From JAZOTM01 sp045657625 (GTDB lineage: Bacteria; Bacillota; Clostridia; Lachnospirales; Lachnospiraceae), in the NCBI GenBank assembly GCA_045657625.1, contig JAZOTM010000014.1:69106-133105 (forward strand): a stretch of DNA of 64,000 bases, written 5' to 3'. The notes beneath the pieces were generated by a model. That model was not told the origin of the DNA, ran no database searches, and saw only the letters and a list, made by a program, of their open reading frames with translations. This document shows positions 51,076 to 60,096 of the stretch, in pieces; position 1 is the first letter of the stretch, and every line of letters starts with the position of its first letter. The position numbers were made by a program, and so were the translations under genes.

Positions 51076-51645
51076 ATGAAAGAATTTTTTCGCACACATA
51101 AAAGCGATGTGTTCTTATCAGCACTTCTGTGTATTGTATTAGGAATTGTTTGTTTCCTATATCCGGTAGAAATTTTGACCACAGGCAGTCGTATTATCGC
51201 AGCAGCCTTTTTGGTGGTTGGATTCTTCTTGATCATTATGTTTTTACTGAGTCGCATGATGGCAGTGTTTGGTTTGATTAGCGGTATTATATTGGTGCTT
51301 TTGGGCGTTTGGATTTGGGCCAGCCCGGACAATTTTGCGAGTATCATACCTTTTGTGGTAGGCATCATTGTATTGAGCCATGGAATTAGTTCCCTTCGAA
51401 TTGCTGCAGAAACCAGCAAGATGCATTATGATAAATGGTGGAGTGTTCTTTTGAGCGGCATCCTGATGATTGTTTTAGGAGTCGTGATTATGATTTATGC
51501 ATTCCGTGTAATGACCTTAGCAGTACAGGTTTTAGGTGTTTCATTAATTGTGGATGGCATTTTGAATCTGTTTGTTATGAGCGGATATCGAGCTGCTAGA
51601 AAGTCATATGAAGATGTCATTGATGTAGAAGGGAAAGAGTTATAA
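51076..51645 (+). CDS. DUF308/HdeD family membrane protein
   Basis: A 189-residue membrane protein with six hydrophobic segments, of the DUF308 (HdeD-like) family. Paired repeat segments read ALLCIVLGIVCFLYPVEILT and LLSGILMIVLGVVIMIYAF. HdeD is linked to acid resistance in E. coli, but function in Firmicutes is not known. The ATG 51076 follows AAGGAGGAAG. It lies downstream of a palindromic candidate operator. A short cytoplasmic tail ends the protein. Confidence 0.85.
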   Translation: MKEFFRTHKSDVFLSALLCIVLGIVCFLYPVEILTTGSRIIAAAFLVVGFFLIIMFLLSRMMAVFGLISGIILVLLGVWIWASPDNFASIIPFVVGIIVLSHGISSLRIAAETSKMHYDKWWSVLLSGILMIVLGVVIMIYAFRVMTLAVQVLGVSLIVDGILNLFVMSGYRAARKSYEDVIDVEGKEL

Positions 51646-51651
51646 TTCTGC

Positions 51652-51885
51652 ATGAGAAGAGAAGAATTTAAGATGGAACGCATGGATTTGGTAAAAGAGG
51701 GAGAAATTTTACCGATTTCAGAAGGAAAATTGCCAACGTCCTATTATTATACGTTGGGAAAGGCGTATGCGATGTCTGCAAATTTTCCACCTTCCGAACG
51801 AATCCAATCCAAAGAAGGAAAAGTGGTTAAAATCGAAGAAACACCAAAGGGATTTTTTGTAACAGTTGAATTTGATGAATCTTAG
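51652..51885 (+). CDS. Hypothetical 77-residue protein
   Basis: A small soluble protein starting six bases after the DUF308 stop. It has no recognised domain. A Tyr-rich segment (TSYYYTLGKAYAMSANFPP) precedes a beta-type region (GKVVKIEETPKGFFVTVEFD) that could be an SH3-like or YcxB-like strand pattern. The start is uncertain: ATG 51652 or ATG 51673, neither with a strong ribosome site. The next gene begins 15 bases after the stop, so both are in an operon. Confidence 0.5.
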   Translation: MRREEFKMERMDLVKEGEILPISEGKLPTSYYYTLGKAYAMSANFPPSERIQSKEGKVVKIEETPKGFFVTVEFDES

Positions 51886-51899
51886 ATTAGGAGATGCTG

Positions 51900-52235
51900 A
51901 TGAATTATCAGGAATTTATCCACAACTTTGACCGAAAGTTTACGGAGTTTTGCCCTTGTGTAATTGGGCAAGACGGGGAAACCTGGGATTGTGAAAAAGG
52001 ACATTTAATGACACTGCAGGAAATCTACAAAGAACGCTATCAAGTGGAAGAACTTCCGCCTGAGGCTATGCAGATGTTTTATCTTATAGTAAAATTACAA
52101 GTGATTGTAGTAGATTATGAGAATCAAATCTACAGTGACAACATTAGCGGGGAACAACAAAAAGCATTGGAAGCATTAGAAAAAGAAAATTTGATTCAAA
52201 TGCATTTAATGAACATACACGGGAAAATGAGTTAG
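51900..52235 (+). CDS. Hypothetical 111-residue protein
   Basis: A small acidic soluble protein, unrecognised family. The start ATG 51900 is preferred to ATG 51894 because TTAGGAG ends at 51893. It contains two Cys near the N-terminus (FCPCVIG) and one at WDCEKG, which might bind a metal, then long helices. It lies just upstream of the HD-GYP gene. Confidence 0.55.
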   Translation: MNYQEFIHNFDRKFTEFCPCVIGQDGETWDCEKGHLMTLQEIYKERYQVEELPPEAMQMFYLIVKLQVIVVDYENQIYSDNISGEQQKALEALEKENLIQMHLMNIHGKMS

Positions 52236-52284
52236 AAAAATGGCTAGGTAGTTAGTATAGTTTTTTAAGGAGTATACTAGCGAT

Positions 52285-53343
52285 ATGAGATATCGTCCGT
52301 TTCCAAGATTACGTCCGGGGATGGTCCTTGGACAGGATATTTTAGATGGGGCTGGAAATGTGCTGATGGAACGTCATCGCATATTAGACCAAAAAGGGTT
52401 GGATATGTTAAGGGAATGGGGGTTCCCTGGTGTATATATCGATGACCACCTGTCTCAATCTATTGAAATTGAAACTATTATTCGTCCGCAGATAGAACGT
52501 GAAGCGTTGCGTGTGACAAAACGTATCTATACTTCTGAAGTGGCGGATGTGAAAACTGAAAGAGAAATATTAGAAGCAGTAGAAAATATCGTCGAAGACA
52601 TTGTGGCAGATGGAGATATCATGTATAGTTTGCTCCATTTGAAGAATTTTGATGAGTATTTATACTTCCATTCTCTTTATGTAGCAATTTTAAGTGTTTA
52701 TTTAGGCTATCGATACGGAATTGACAGAGCGGGACTTCGTGAATTGACGGAGGCTGCTTTGCTTGCAGATATTGGCAAAAAATTTATTAATGTGGATATG
52801 CAACTACAGGATATGGAACTGGAGGGCGTGGATGAGTATGAGATGCGTGCACATACCAGAATTGGTGCGGATTATATCCACAACAGTTTCGAATTTTCTG
52901 ATGAAGTCATGATTGCTGTTTTGGAACATCATGAGAATTACGATGGAACCGGATATCCTTCAGGGATAAAGGGCAATCAGATTTCTTTGTTTGCACGTAT
53001 TATTCATGTGGCGGATGTATATGATGCATTGATTACCAAAAGACCGTATCGAGAAGCGTACAGTCCTTCGGATGCAGTAGAATATTTGATGTCAAAATGC
53101 GGTACAGAGTTCGATCCAAGTATCGTTGATTTGTTTGTAAATTGGGTGGCAGTATATCCTACCGCGACAGAGGTATTACTTTCAGATGGACGAAGTGCTA
53201 TAGTAGAAAAGAATTATCCGCATTTTCCGTTGCGGCCGGTGGTACGTGTGATTCCGACCGGAGAAGTGATAGATTTACGTGGAGACGTAAATGCACTGCA
53301 TATTACGATTGTAAAGGTGGCGGAAAAAGAAGACGCGGCTTAG
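52285..53343 (+). CDS. HD-GYP domain protein with altered HD motif
   Basis: A 352-residue protein of the HD-GYP group, cyclic di-GMP phosphodiesterases. The N-terminal 115 residues are a DUF3391-like domain (PRLRPGMVLGQDILDGAGNVLM). The HD-GYP part begins near residue 110: FHSLYVAILSVYLG (His129), then ALLADIGKKF where the canonical HD reads Ala161-Asp162, then HTRIGADYIH, HHENYDGTGYPSG with intact GYP, and RIIHVADVYDALI. With one metal ligand missing it may be catalytically weak or a signal-binding protein. AAGGAG precedes the ATG. It is followed by a TetR gene. Confidence 0.88.
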   Translation: MRYRPFPRLRPGMVLGQDILDGAGNVLMERHRILDQKGLDMLREWGFPGVYIDDHLSQSIEIETIIRPQIEREALRVTKRIYTSEVADVKTEREILEAVENIVEDIVADGDIMYSLLHLKNFDEYLYFHSLYVAILSVYLGYRYGIDRAGLRELTEAALLADIGKKFINVDMQLQDMELEGVDEYEMRAHTRIGADYIHNSFEFSDEVMIAVLEHHENYDGTGYPSGIKGNQISLFARIIHVADVYDALITKRPYREAYSPSDAVEYLMSKCGTEFDPSIVDLFVNWVAVYPTATEVLLSDGRSAIVEKNYPHFPLRPVVRVIPTGEVIDLRGDVNALHITIVKVAEKEDAA

Positions 53344-53359
53344 AATTTGAGGGCTTGTT

Positions 53360-53947
53360 ATGACAATTCAGGGGAAAAACGCAGTAGATATTTTACTGGC
53401 GGAGAGTTTTAAAGAGCTGGTGCTGCAAAGACCAATTGAAAAAATCACAATTAAAGAAATTACAGACAAAGCAGGAGTCATTCGTCCTACTTTTTACAAT
53501 CATTTTCAGGATAAATATGAATTGCTGGAGTGGATTATTAAGACAGATTTGATTGAGCCTATGAAACCATTGATTCAAACGGGCTTGATTGACCAAGCAT
53601 TGCTTTTTGTTTTTACCGGAATTGAAAGAGAGAAGGGGTTTTATTCGAAAGCTTGTCGTTTAGAAGGTCAGAATTCCTTTGAAAGTATAGTTATGACTTG
53701 TATCAAAGAGACATTACTGGAAGTTTTGGAGATTCATAACAAATCCAAAGAAGTGATTAAGTGGTTGACACCGGATGTGTTGACTTCCTATTATGCAGAA
53801 TCCATGAGTTTTATGATTATTAGTTGGATTCGCACCGGCATGAAAGCGACTCCACAGGAAATTACAGATATTTATCGTTATTTGGCAGATAAGTCCTTTG
53901 AGGAGGTCTTGGGAACGGTATCAGAGAACGAAAATCTTGGATTATAG
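53360..53947 (+). CDS. TetR family transcriptional regulator
   Basis: A 195-residue regulator. The N-terminal helix-turn-helix matches TetR: LQRPIEKITIKEITDKAGVIRPTFYNHFQDKYELLEWI. The C-terminal ligand domain resembles the DhaS/TetR_C_8 type common in Firmicutes. It lies upstream of an MMPL transporter and an LxxG-heptad protein on the same strand, so it may control them. The ribosome site is weak (GAGGGCTTGTTATG). Confidence 0.85.
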   Translation: MTIQGKNAVDILLAESFKELVLQRPIEKITIKEITDKAGVIRPTFYNHFQDKYELLEWIIKTDLIEPMKPLIQTGLIDQALLFVFTGIEREKGFYSKACRLEGQNSFESIVMTCIKETLLEVLEIHNKSKEVIKWLTPDVLTSYYAESMSFMIISWIRTGMKATPQEITDIYRYLADKSFEEVLGTVSENENLGL

Positions 53948-54021
53948 GTACTTACCTTTTGGGAAAAGTGTTTAAGGGTAAAATACAAAAGTCCAAATAT
54001 GTATGATAAAACGTAACATGG

Positions 54022-54062
54022 AAAAAGGTTTGAATATTTTTTATTCAAACCTTTTTTTTTAT
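54022..54062 (+). terminator. Terminator after the TetR gene
   Basis: AAAGGTTTGAATA and TATTCAAACCTTT pair perfectly over 13 bases, followed by a T run. Confidence 0.88.
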
Positions 54063-54106
54063 ACTTGCACTGTAAAAATTGAATAGAAAAGGATGAGTGA
54101 TGTGAA

Positions 54107-56212
54107 ATGATTAAGTTTGGAAAATCAGTGGTTAAGATGAGATATATCATTTTACTCGTCAGTGTTCTATTGCTGATTCCGGCAGGAATTGGTTACTTCA
54201 ACACGAAAGTAAACTTTGATATCTTATCGTATTTGCCGAGTGATATTGAAACCATGGAAGGGCAGGAAATCATGGTGGACGAATTCGGCACGGGGGCGTT
54301 CTCTTTTCTACTTGTGCAAGATATGGAAGATAAGGATGTATCTGCATTGAAGGCACAAATTGAAGAAGTAGATCATGTGAAGAAGGTGCTTTGGTATGAT
54401 TCGGTGGCAGATATTTCAATACCCATGAGTTTGTTGCCGGAAGATTTGTATGAAGCATTTAATGATGCAGATGACAATACCACAATGATGGCGATTTTTT
54501 ATGATGACACCATGTCCGCAGATGGAACAATGGATGCCATTGAAGAAATTCGCACCATAACCAACGAACAGTGCTTCTTGAGTGGTATGTCAGCTGTTAT
54601 TACAGATATAAAAAATTTGTCAGATAAGGAAACACCAATTTACGTTGTGCTTGCAGTGATTTTGGCTATCGCAGTGTTGTCTTTGACAATGGATTCCGTA
54701 GTGGTTCCGTTTATTTTTATTTTAAGTATCGGAATGGCAATTGTATACAATATGGGAACCAATGTATTTAAGGGAGAAATATCTTATATTACCCAGGCAA
54801 TCGCAGCAGTTTTACAGTTGGGTGTTACCATGGATTACTCCATTTTCTTATGGCATAGTTACGAGGAAAATCAGCAGCGATATCCGGGGGATAAAAATAG
54901 AGCCATGGCTCATGCAATCAGCAATACCATTACTTCTGTAGTGGGTAGTTCCATTACGACTGTGGCCGGATTTATTGCTCTTTGTTTTATGAGCTTTACC
55001 CTTGGCGCAGACTTGGGAATTGTTATGGCTAAGGGAGTTGTGTTTGGCGTTATTTGTTGCGTTACCGTGTTGCCTTCTATGATTTTGGTATTTGATGGAA
55101 TTATAGAAAAAACCAAGCATAGACCGATTATCCCGGATTTGGGAAGAATTTCCGGTTGGATTACAAAACATGCCTATTTATTCTTGGTTATTTTTGTGGT
55201 AATCCTGGTACCGGCTTTTTATGGATATAAAAATACAGACGTTTATTATGATTTAGCAGGCTCTTTGCCGGATTCCTTGGAAAGTATTGCGGCGCAAAAT
55301 AAATTGGAAGAAGATTTCGATTTAGGCGCAACACATATGATTTTGTTTGATGTAAATATGTCATCCAAAGATGCCAATCAAATGCTAGAGGAAATCAAAG
55401 CCGTAGATGGTGTAAAAACAGTTTTGGCGGCAGATAGTTTAATGGGACCGCTGGTTCCGAAGGAAATGATGCCGACAGCGTTATCGGAAGCGTTAATTGG
55501 AGATACCCATCAGATGGCGTTGGTACAGTCTGAGTATAAAGTAGCATCGGATGAAGTGAATGCACAGTGTGATGTAATTAAGGAAATTATTAAAAAATAT
55601 GACAGCTCTGCAATGCTAATTGGTGAGGCACCTTGTACAGAGGATTTGATTACAATTACAGATACAGACTTTAAGGTAGTAAGTGCTGTTTCTATTGGAA
55701 TTATTTTTGTCATTATTTTGTTGGTATTTAAGTCGATTTCCTTGCCAATTATTTTGGTCGCAGTTATTGAAATGGCTATTTTTGTGAATTTAGGTATTCC
55801 GCATTATACCGGTACAGTACTTCCGTTTATTGCTTCTGTAGTTATTAGTACCATTCAGTTGGGAGCTACAGTGGATTATGCGATATTAATGACAAACAAG
55901 TATAAAAAATTACGTTATAACGGAAGCGATAAGAAGACCGCAGTTGAGAAGGCTCTGGAATCTTCGATTTCGTCTGTTGTAGTCAGTGCGGCAAGTTTCT
56001 TCGCAGCAACCTTTGGAGTAGGCGTATATTCCAATATTGATATGATTAGTTCTCTTTGCATGTTGATGGCAAGAGGTGCAGTAATCAGTATGTTGGTAGT
56101 TATCTTTGTTTTGCCATCCATGTTTATGATTTTTGATGGAATCATCATTCGAACCAGTATGGGATTCCGTAAAAAAGATAAATATGTGCAAACAGAAGAT
56201 GCCATGATTTAG
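54107..56212 (+). CDS. MMPL family RND-type transporter
   Basis: A 701-residue inner-membrane exporter. The first transmembrane helix is followed by a large extracellular loop, then five helices, and this set is repeated in the second half, giving about 12 membrane segments. The conserved MMPL intramembrane pattern appears as LQLGVTMDYSIFLWHSYEE and IQLGATVDYAILMTNKYKK, where the Asp-Tyr pair forms the proton relay. Such proteins export lipids, polyketides or toxins. The LxxG-heptad gene begins 12 bases after its stop, so the two form one operon. Confidence 0.92.
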   Translation: MIKFGKSVVKMRYIILLVSVLLLIPAGIGYFNTKVNFDILSYLPSDIETMEGQEIMVDEFGTGAFSFLLVQDMEDKDVSALKAQIEEVDHVKKVLWYDSVADISIPMSLLPEDLYEAFNDADDNTTMMAIFYDDTMSADGTMDAIEEIRTITNEQCFLSGMSAVITDIKNLSDKETPIYVVLAVILAIAVLSLTMDSVVVPFIFILSIGMAIVYNMGTNVFKGEISYITQAIAAVLQLGVTMDYSIFLWHSYEENQQRYPGDKNRAMAHAISNTITSVVGSSITTVAGFIALCFMSFTLGADLGIVMAKGVVFGVICCVTVLPSMILVFDGIIEKTKHRPIIPDLGRISGWITKHAYLFLVIFVVILVPAFYGYKNTDVYYDLAGSLPDSLESIAAQNKLEEDFDLGATHMILFDVNMSSKDANQMLEEIKAVDGVKTVLAADSLMGPLVPKEMMPTALSEALIGDTHQMALVQSEYKVASDEVNAQCDVIKEIIKKYDSSAMLIGEAPCTEDLITITDTDFKVVSAVSIGIIFVIILLVFKSISLPIILVAVIEMAIFVNLGIPHYTGTVLPFIASVVISTIQLGATVDYAILMTNKYKKLRYNGSDKKTAVEKALESSISSVVVSAASFFAATFGVGVYSNIDMISSLCMLMARGAVISMLVVIFVLPSMFMIFDGIIIRTSMGFRKKDKYVQTEDAMI

Positions 56213-56224
56213 GAGGAAAAGACG

Positions 56225-58150
56225 ATGAAAAAGAAAGAATTGGAAAATAAGTTTAAAAATAAATATGTAATTCGTGTCATTGCCGGTGTGGTTTGTGTAG
56301 CACTTGTAGGATCGGGATATGGAGCTTATCAGGTTTATGCGGAAAAAACCACTGAAGAGGAAGCTGTGATTGAAACACAAGAAGGAGATTCCGAAGAAAC
56401 AGAGCAGGTAACAGCAGCGATTAACAATTTGTTGTCACAGAGTGGCACTACCGTTTCAGACGTAGATAAAGAAGAAACAGTTTATGTGATTGCGGATAAC
56501 ACCGGGGATGCAGATGAGGAAATCGTAAGTGTGTGGTTGAAAAACAGTGAGCTTACGGATGAACTTGCAGATGTATCAGAACTGGAAAATATTGAGAATG
56601 TAAAGGGCGATGAAACCTTTGAGCAATTCGGAGATCAGTTGGTGTGGGCTGCAAATGGAAATGATATTTATTATCGTGGAACCACCAGTAAGGAAACACC
56701 GGTTACAGAAGAAATAGTCTATTACTTGGATGGAAAAGAAATTTCTCCGGAGGAATTAGCCGGACAAAGTGGAAAAGTGACGATTCGTTTTAACTATACC
56801 AACAATGCGACGGTTACAGAAGAAGTAGATGGAGAAACTTATGAAGTAAAGGTTCCATTTACTGTAGTGACCGGTTTGATTTTGGATGATTCTTTTTCAA
56901 ATGTGGAAGTCACAAATGGAAAATTGGTAAGTGATGGGGATAAAAACGTGGTTATTGGTTTGGCAACCCCGGGACTTGCAGAAAGCTTAAATGTAGAAGA
57001 AGCTGATTTTTCGGAAGATGTATCCCTTCCGGAATACGTGGAAGTCACAGCGGATGTAGAAAACTTTGAACTGGACATGACGATGTCTGTGGTTATGAGC
57101 GGACTTTTGAATAACGTGGATTTAACCGGAGATTTGGATTTGAGCAGTGTAGAAGAAAGCTTGGAGGAACTGACAGATGCTACCGGTCAATTAGTGGATG
57201 GTAGTGGAGAACTGGCAGATGGTTTGGATACGTTAAATGATAGTATGACTACATTTGTAGATGGTACCAATACCTTAAAAGATGGAATTTCAGCTTATAC
57301 AACAGGTGCCAGCACGTTAAAGAGTGGCATTGATACTTTGTATAGTGGAACCACTACTTTGCAGGGAAATATGGAAAGCAATGCTATGGTATCCGGCGCA
57401 CAGAGTCTTGCAGACGGAGCAGCACAGGTTAGTGCTGGAGTCACACAACTTACTACCACCATGGCAAATATGGGAGATACTGTAAAGGGCAAGTTTGTGG
57501 CGGCGTCCGGTTTGGATGAAGCGACCTTCGACACATTGATGAGTGCAACCGGAAATCTGGTAGCAGCAGGTATGAGCCCATCAGAGATTATCGCTGCATT
57601 GGATGCGTCAACAGGAGGAAATGGAGCAGCAATCTATAATTTGTATTATCAGTATCAAGGCGCACTGAGCGTAGTAAATGTCTTATCAGAAAATGCCAGC
57701 AGTCTTGCAACCCTACAATCCGGAGCAGCACAGGTAGCAACCGGCGCAGCTTCTTTGAGCAGTGGTGTAAGCCAGGTATATGATGCGGTGGTACAGATTA
57801 ATTCCGGTGTTGCACAGTTACAAACAGGTGCCGGCACTTTGATTTCCAATAATGATACTTTGAATAATGGTGCACAGAGCTTGGCAGATGGTGCAGTGCA
57901 GATTCAGGACGGCGTGTCTCAGTTGGATGAGGGCGCAAATACTTTGGCAGATGGTTTGCTGACCTTTAATAATGAGGGCATTCAGAAATTGGCTGATGCA
58001 TATAATGGAGACGTTAAGGATTTATTGGAGCATGTGGAAGCAGTCATGGATGCAGCAGAAGATTACACCACATTTACCGGCGCGGCAGAAGACCAAACCA
58101 GCACGGTAAAATTCATTATTAAAACAGACGGCGTTGAGGTTACTGAGTAA
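56225..58150 (+). CDS. Exported LxxG-heptad (YhgE/Pip-like) protein
   Basis: A 641-residue secreted or membrane-anchored protein. A hydrophobic segment near residues 15-35 is followed by a beta region to about residue 290. Then come many repeats of the L-x-x-G heptad type (LADGLDTLNDS, LKDGISAYTTG, LADGAAQVSAGV, LADGAVQIQDGV), predicted long coiled coil, to the C-terminus. In Firmicutes, such proteins are paired with MMPL transporters, as here. It may act as an external partner of the exporter. AGGAGG precedes the ATG. Confidence 0.85.
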   Translation: MKKKELENKFKNKYVIRVIAGVVCVALVGSGYGAYQVYAEKTTEEEAVIETQEGDSEETEQVTAAINNLLSQSGTTVSDVDKEETVYVIADNTGDADEEIVSVWLKNSELTDELADVSELENIENVKGDETFEQFGDQLVWAANGNDIYYRGTTSKETPVTEEIVYYLDGKEISPEELAGQSGKVTIRFNYTNNATVTEEVDGETYEVKVPFTVVTGLILDDSFSNVEVTNGKLVSDGDKNVVIGLATPGLAESLNVEEADFSEDVSLPEYVEVTADVENFELDMTMSVVMSGLLNNVDLTGDLDLSSVEESLEELTDATGQLVDGSGELADGLDTLNDSMTTFVDGTNTLKDGISAYTTGASTLKSGIDTLYSGTTTLQGNMESNAMVSGAQSLADGAAQVSAGVTQLTTTMANMGDTVKGKFVAASGLDEATFDTLMSATGNLVAAGMSPSEIIAALDASTGGNGAAIYNLYYQYQGALSVVNVLSENASSLATLQSGAAQVATGAASLSSGVSQVYDAVVQINSGVAQLQTGAGTLISNNDTLNNGAQSLADGAVQIQDGVSQLDEGANTLADGLLTFNNEGIQKLADAYNGDVKDLLEHVEAVMDAAEDYTTFTGAAEDQTSTVKFIIKTDGVEVTE

Positions 58151-58192
58151 TCTCAGATACATAAATTCTCATATCACATTCCATTTAATTAC

Positions 58193-58230
58193 AAAGACCC
58201 TAAAATGTATATGTCATTTTGGGGCCTTTG
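58193..58230 (+). terminator. Probable terminator after the LxxG-heptad gene
   Basis: AAAGACCCTAAAATG and CATTTTGGGGCCTTT form a stem with wobble pairs and a 7-base loop. The T run is short. Confidence 0.55.
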
Positions 58231-58275
58231 TAGGTTAAAATAAATAGACCATATACTTAGGAGGAATTGAAAGAA

Positions 58276-58857
58276 ATGCATTGGTTTGTATTCCTACTGA
58301 TTGAAGTGGGAATTTCATTGGACATATTTGGAGAAATGTCTTGCAAGGGAGCACAGCTTGGAAGTGTGAATAAAAAAAGAACGGTGTTGCTGGCGCTACT
58401 TGTGGCAGCATGGCAAACAGCAGTTTTGGGCGTAGGAGTCTTTTTTGGCGACTTGTTGCATGATATTGATATGAAAGCAAATGCTTCTTCGGCAATTGGA
58501 TTAATTGTCGCGACAGCAGTTTATATTATTTTGGGCGTGCGTATGTTGATCAAAGGCAAGAAAGATGGTGTGATTGAAGAACACCGTGTAGATATTATCC
58601 CTTACTCAGCAGCATTACATTTGTCAATCATGATTATCGGCTATACTTTATTGAGTGGTTTTGCCTTGGGATTTTTAACCAATAGTTATCTGGTTATTTT
58701 CCCTATGCTTGCATGCATTACATTTTTAGTTGTTTTAATTGGTACTTTTGTAGGGTATCGCTTTGGATATTCTATGAAAAATAAAGTATATGTAATCGGC
58801 GGTGTGTGTTTATTAGCGGCCAGTGCATGGTGTTTGGTATATTATGTAATTCATTAA
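58276..58857 (+). CDS. MntP-like membrane protein
   Basis: A 193-residue protein with six hydrophobic segments, similar in layout to the MntP manganese-efflux family. The first helix has VGISLDIFGEMSCKGAQLG where MntP has an Asp-rich motif in its first helix; a second acidic loop (DLLHDIDMK) and AALHLSIMIIGYTLLSGFALGF later resemble the inverted repeat. The match is approximate. The ATG 58276 is chosen because TAGGAGGA lies 10 bases upstream; the TTG nine bases earlier is too close to it. Followed at 18 bases by the glycosyltransferase gene. Confidence 0.65.
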   Translation: MHWFVFLLIEVGISLDIFGEMSCKGAQLGSVNKKRTVLLALLVAAWQTAVLGVGVFFGDLLHDIDMKANASSAIGLIVATAVYIILGVRMLIKGKKDGVIEEHRVDIIPYSAALHLSIMIIGYTLLSGFALGFLTNSYLVIFPMLACITFLVVLIGTFVGYRFGYSMKNKVYVIGGVCLLAASAWCLVYYVIH

Positions 58858-58875
58858 TGATTGGATGGAGGGTAT

Positions 58876-60033
58876 ATGCAAATACTTGTATATAAGTGGA
58901 AAGCATATAATTATAGAGATATTTGTGAAGGCTTTCGCTCTATGGGTCACGAGATTGACCTGTTGGAGCGGAAGCTTTCCTGCTATGATGCGGATTTGAT
59001 TTTTGAAGCAGAACTGGAAGAATGCTTGCGGAAAAAGGTCTATGATTTTGTTTTTTCTGTAAACTATTTTGGAACTATTGCAAGAGTTTGCGAAAAAATG
59101 CAGATACGCTATGTTTCTTGGGCTTGCGATAGCCCGCTGATTAGTTTGTACCATAAAAGTGTGTTTTCTCCCTATAATTTGATATTTACCTTTGATCAAA
59201 GCAATTATTTAGAGATGAAGGCAATGGGAGTAGAGCATATTTGGTATTTGCCATTGTGTGTGGATACCAATCGTCTGGATTATTTTAAACAGCAATCCGG
59301 AGTGTGCTATGAAAATGAGATTGCCTTTGTGGGAAGTCTTTATGAAAAAAACTCCTATGACTCGTATGAAAAATACATGTCAGAGTATTTGAGGGGGTAT
59401 TTAGAAGCCGTTGTGCAGGCACAACTTTCTGTAAGTGGTGGAAACATTATAGAAGACATGCTGACGCCGGATATTATGGAAAAGGTGGAATCTGTGTTTG
59501 CGTTGGAAAAACAGAAAGATTCACTATCGGATTTGAAATTGATCTTTTCTACAACAGTCATGGGTTTTAAAGTGGCTGCGGTACAGCGTAGAAATGTCTT
59601 ACTCGCTTTGGGAAAAAGATTTCCGGTAACACTATATAGCAATAGTAGTGGAGAAGACCTCTTGAATGTGAACACCCATGGCTCGGTGGATTATTGGACA
59701 GAAATGCCGCTGGTGTTTGCTAATTCGAAAATCAATCTGAATATGACGATTCCGAATATCAAGAGCGGGATTCCGCTTCGTGTGTGGGATGTACTTGGAT
59801 GCGGTGGCTTTTTGCTTACCAATTATCAAGCCGAATTACCAAAGTATTTTGAAATAGGAAAAGATTTGGATATTTTTGAGTCGGATGAAGAATTAGTGGA
59901 AAAATGTCGGTTTTATTTGCAACATGAGGAGAAAAGAAAACGAATCGCGCAGAATGGATATGAAAAAGTGAAAAAGTATCATACGGTAGAGAACCGTCTG
60001 CTGGAAATTTTAGCGCATTTAAAAGAAGCGTAA
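58876..60033 (+). CDS. CgeB-like glycosyltransferase (DUF3880)
   Basis: A 385-residue cytoplasmic protein with an N-terminal DUF3880-like part (QILVYKWKAYNYRDICEGF, FDFVFSVNYFG-like strands, RYVSWACDSP) and a C-terminal GT-B glycosyltransferase-like domain (NLNMTIPNIKSGIPLRVWDVLGCGGFLLTNY then ELPKYFEIG). Related proteins modify spore coat or flagellar/surface polymers. The start ATG 58876 follows GGAGGG. It is immediately before a FliD-like gene on the opposite strand; a link to surface-protein glycosylation is possible but only inferred. Confidence 0.8.
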   Translation: MQILVYKWKAYNYRDICEGFRSMGHEIDLLERKLSCYDADLIFEAELEECLRKKVYDFVFSVNYFGTIARVCEKMQIRYVSWACDSPLISLYHKSVFSPYNLIFTFDQSNYLEMKAMGVEHIWYLPLCVDTNRLDYFKQQSGVCYENEIAFVGSLYEKNSYDSYEKYMSEYLRGYLEAVVQAQLSVSGGNIIEDMLTPDIMEKVESVFALEKQKDSLSDLKLIFSTTVMGFKVAAVQRRNVLLALGKRFPVTLYSNSSGEDLLNVNTHGSVDYWTEMPLVFANSKINLNMTIPNIKSGIPLRVWDVLGCGGFLLTNYQAELPKYFEIGKDLDIFESDEELVEKCRFYLQHEEKRKRIAQNGYEKVKKYHTVENRLLEILAHLKEA

Positions 60034-60047
60034 AGAAGACAAAAAAA

Positions 60048-60096
60048 GAGGGTTTCCCTTGCGATGAAAAATCATCGGGGAAACCCTTTCTTTTTT
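60048..60096. terminator. Bidirectional terminator
   Basis: AGGGTTTCCC and GGGGAAACCCT form a strong stem with inner pairing GATG/CATC, T-rich on the right and A-rich on the left, serving both converging genes. Confidence 0.8.
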
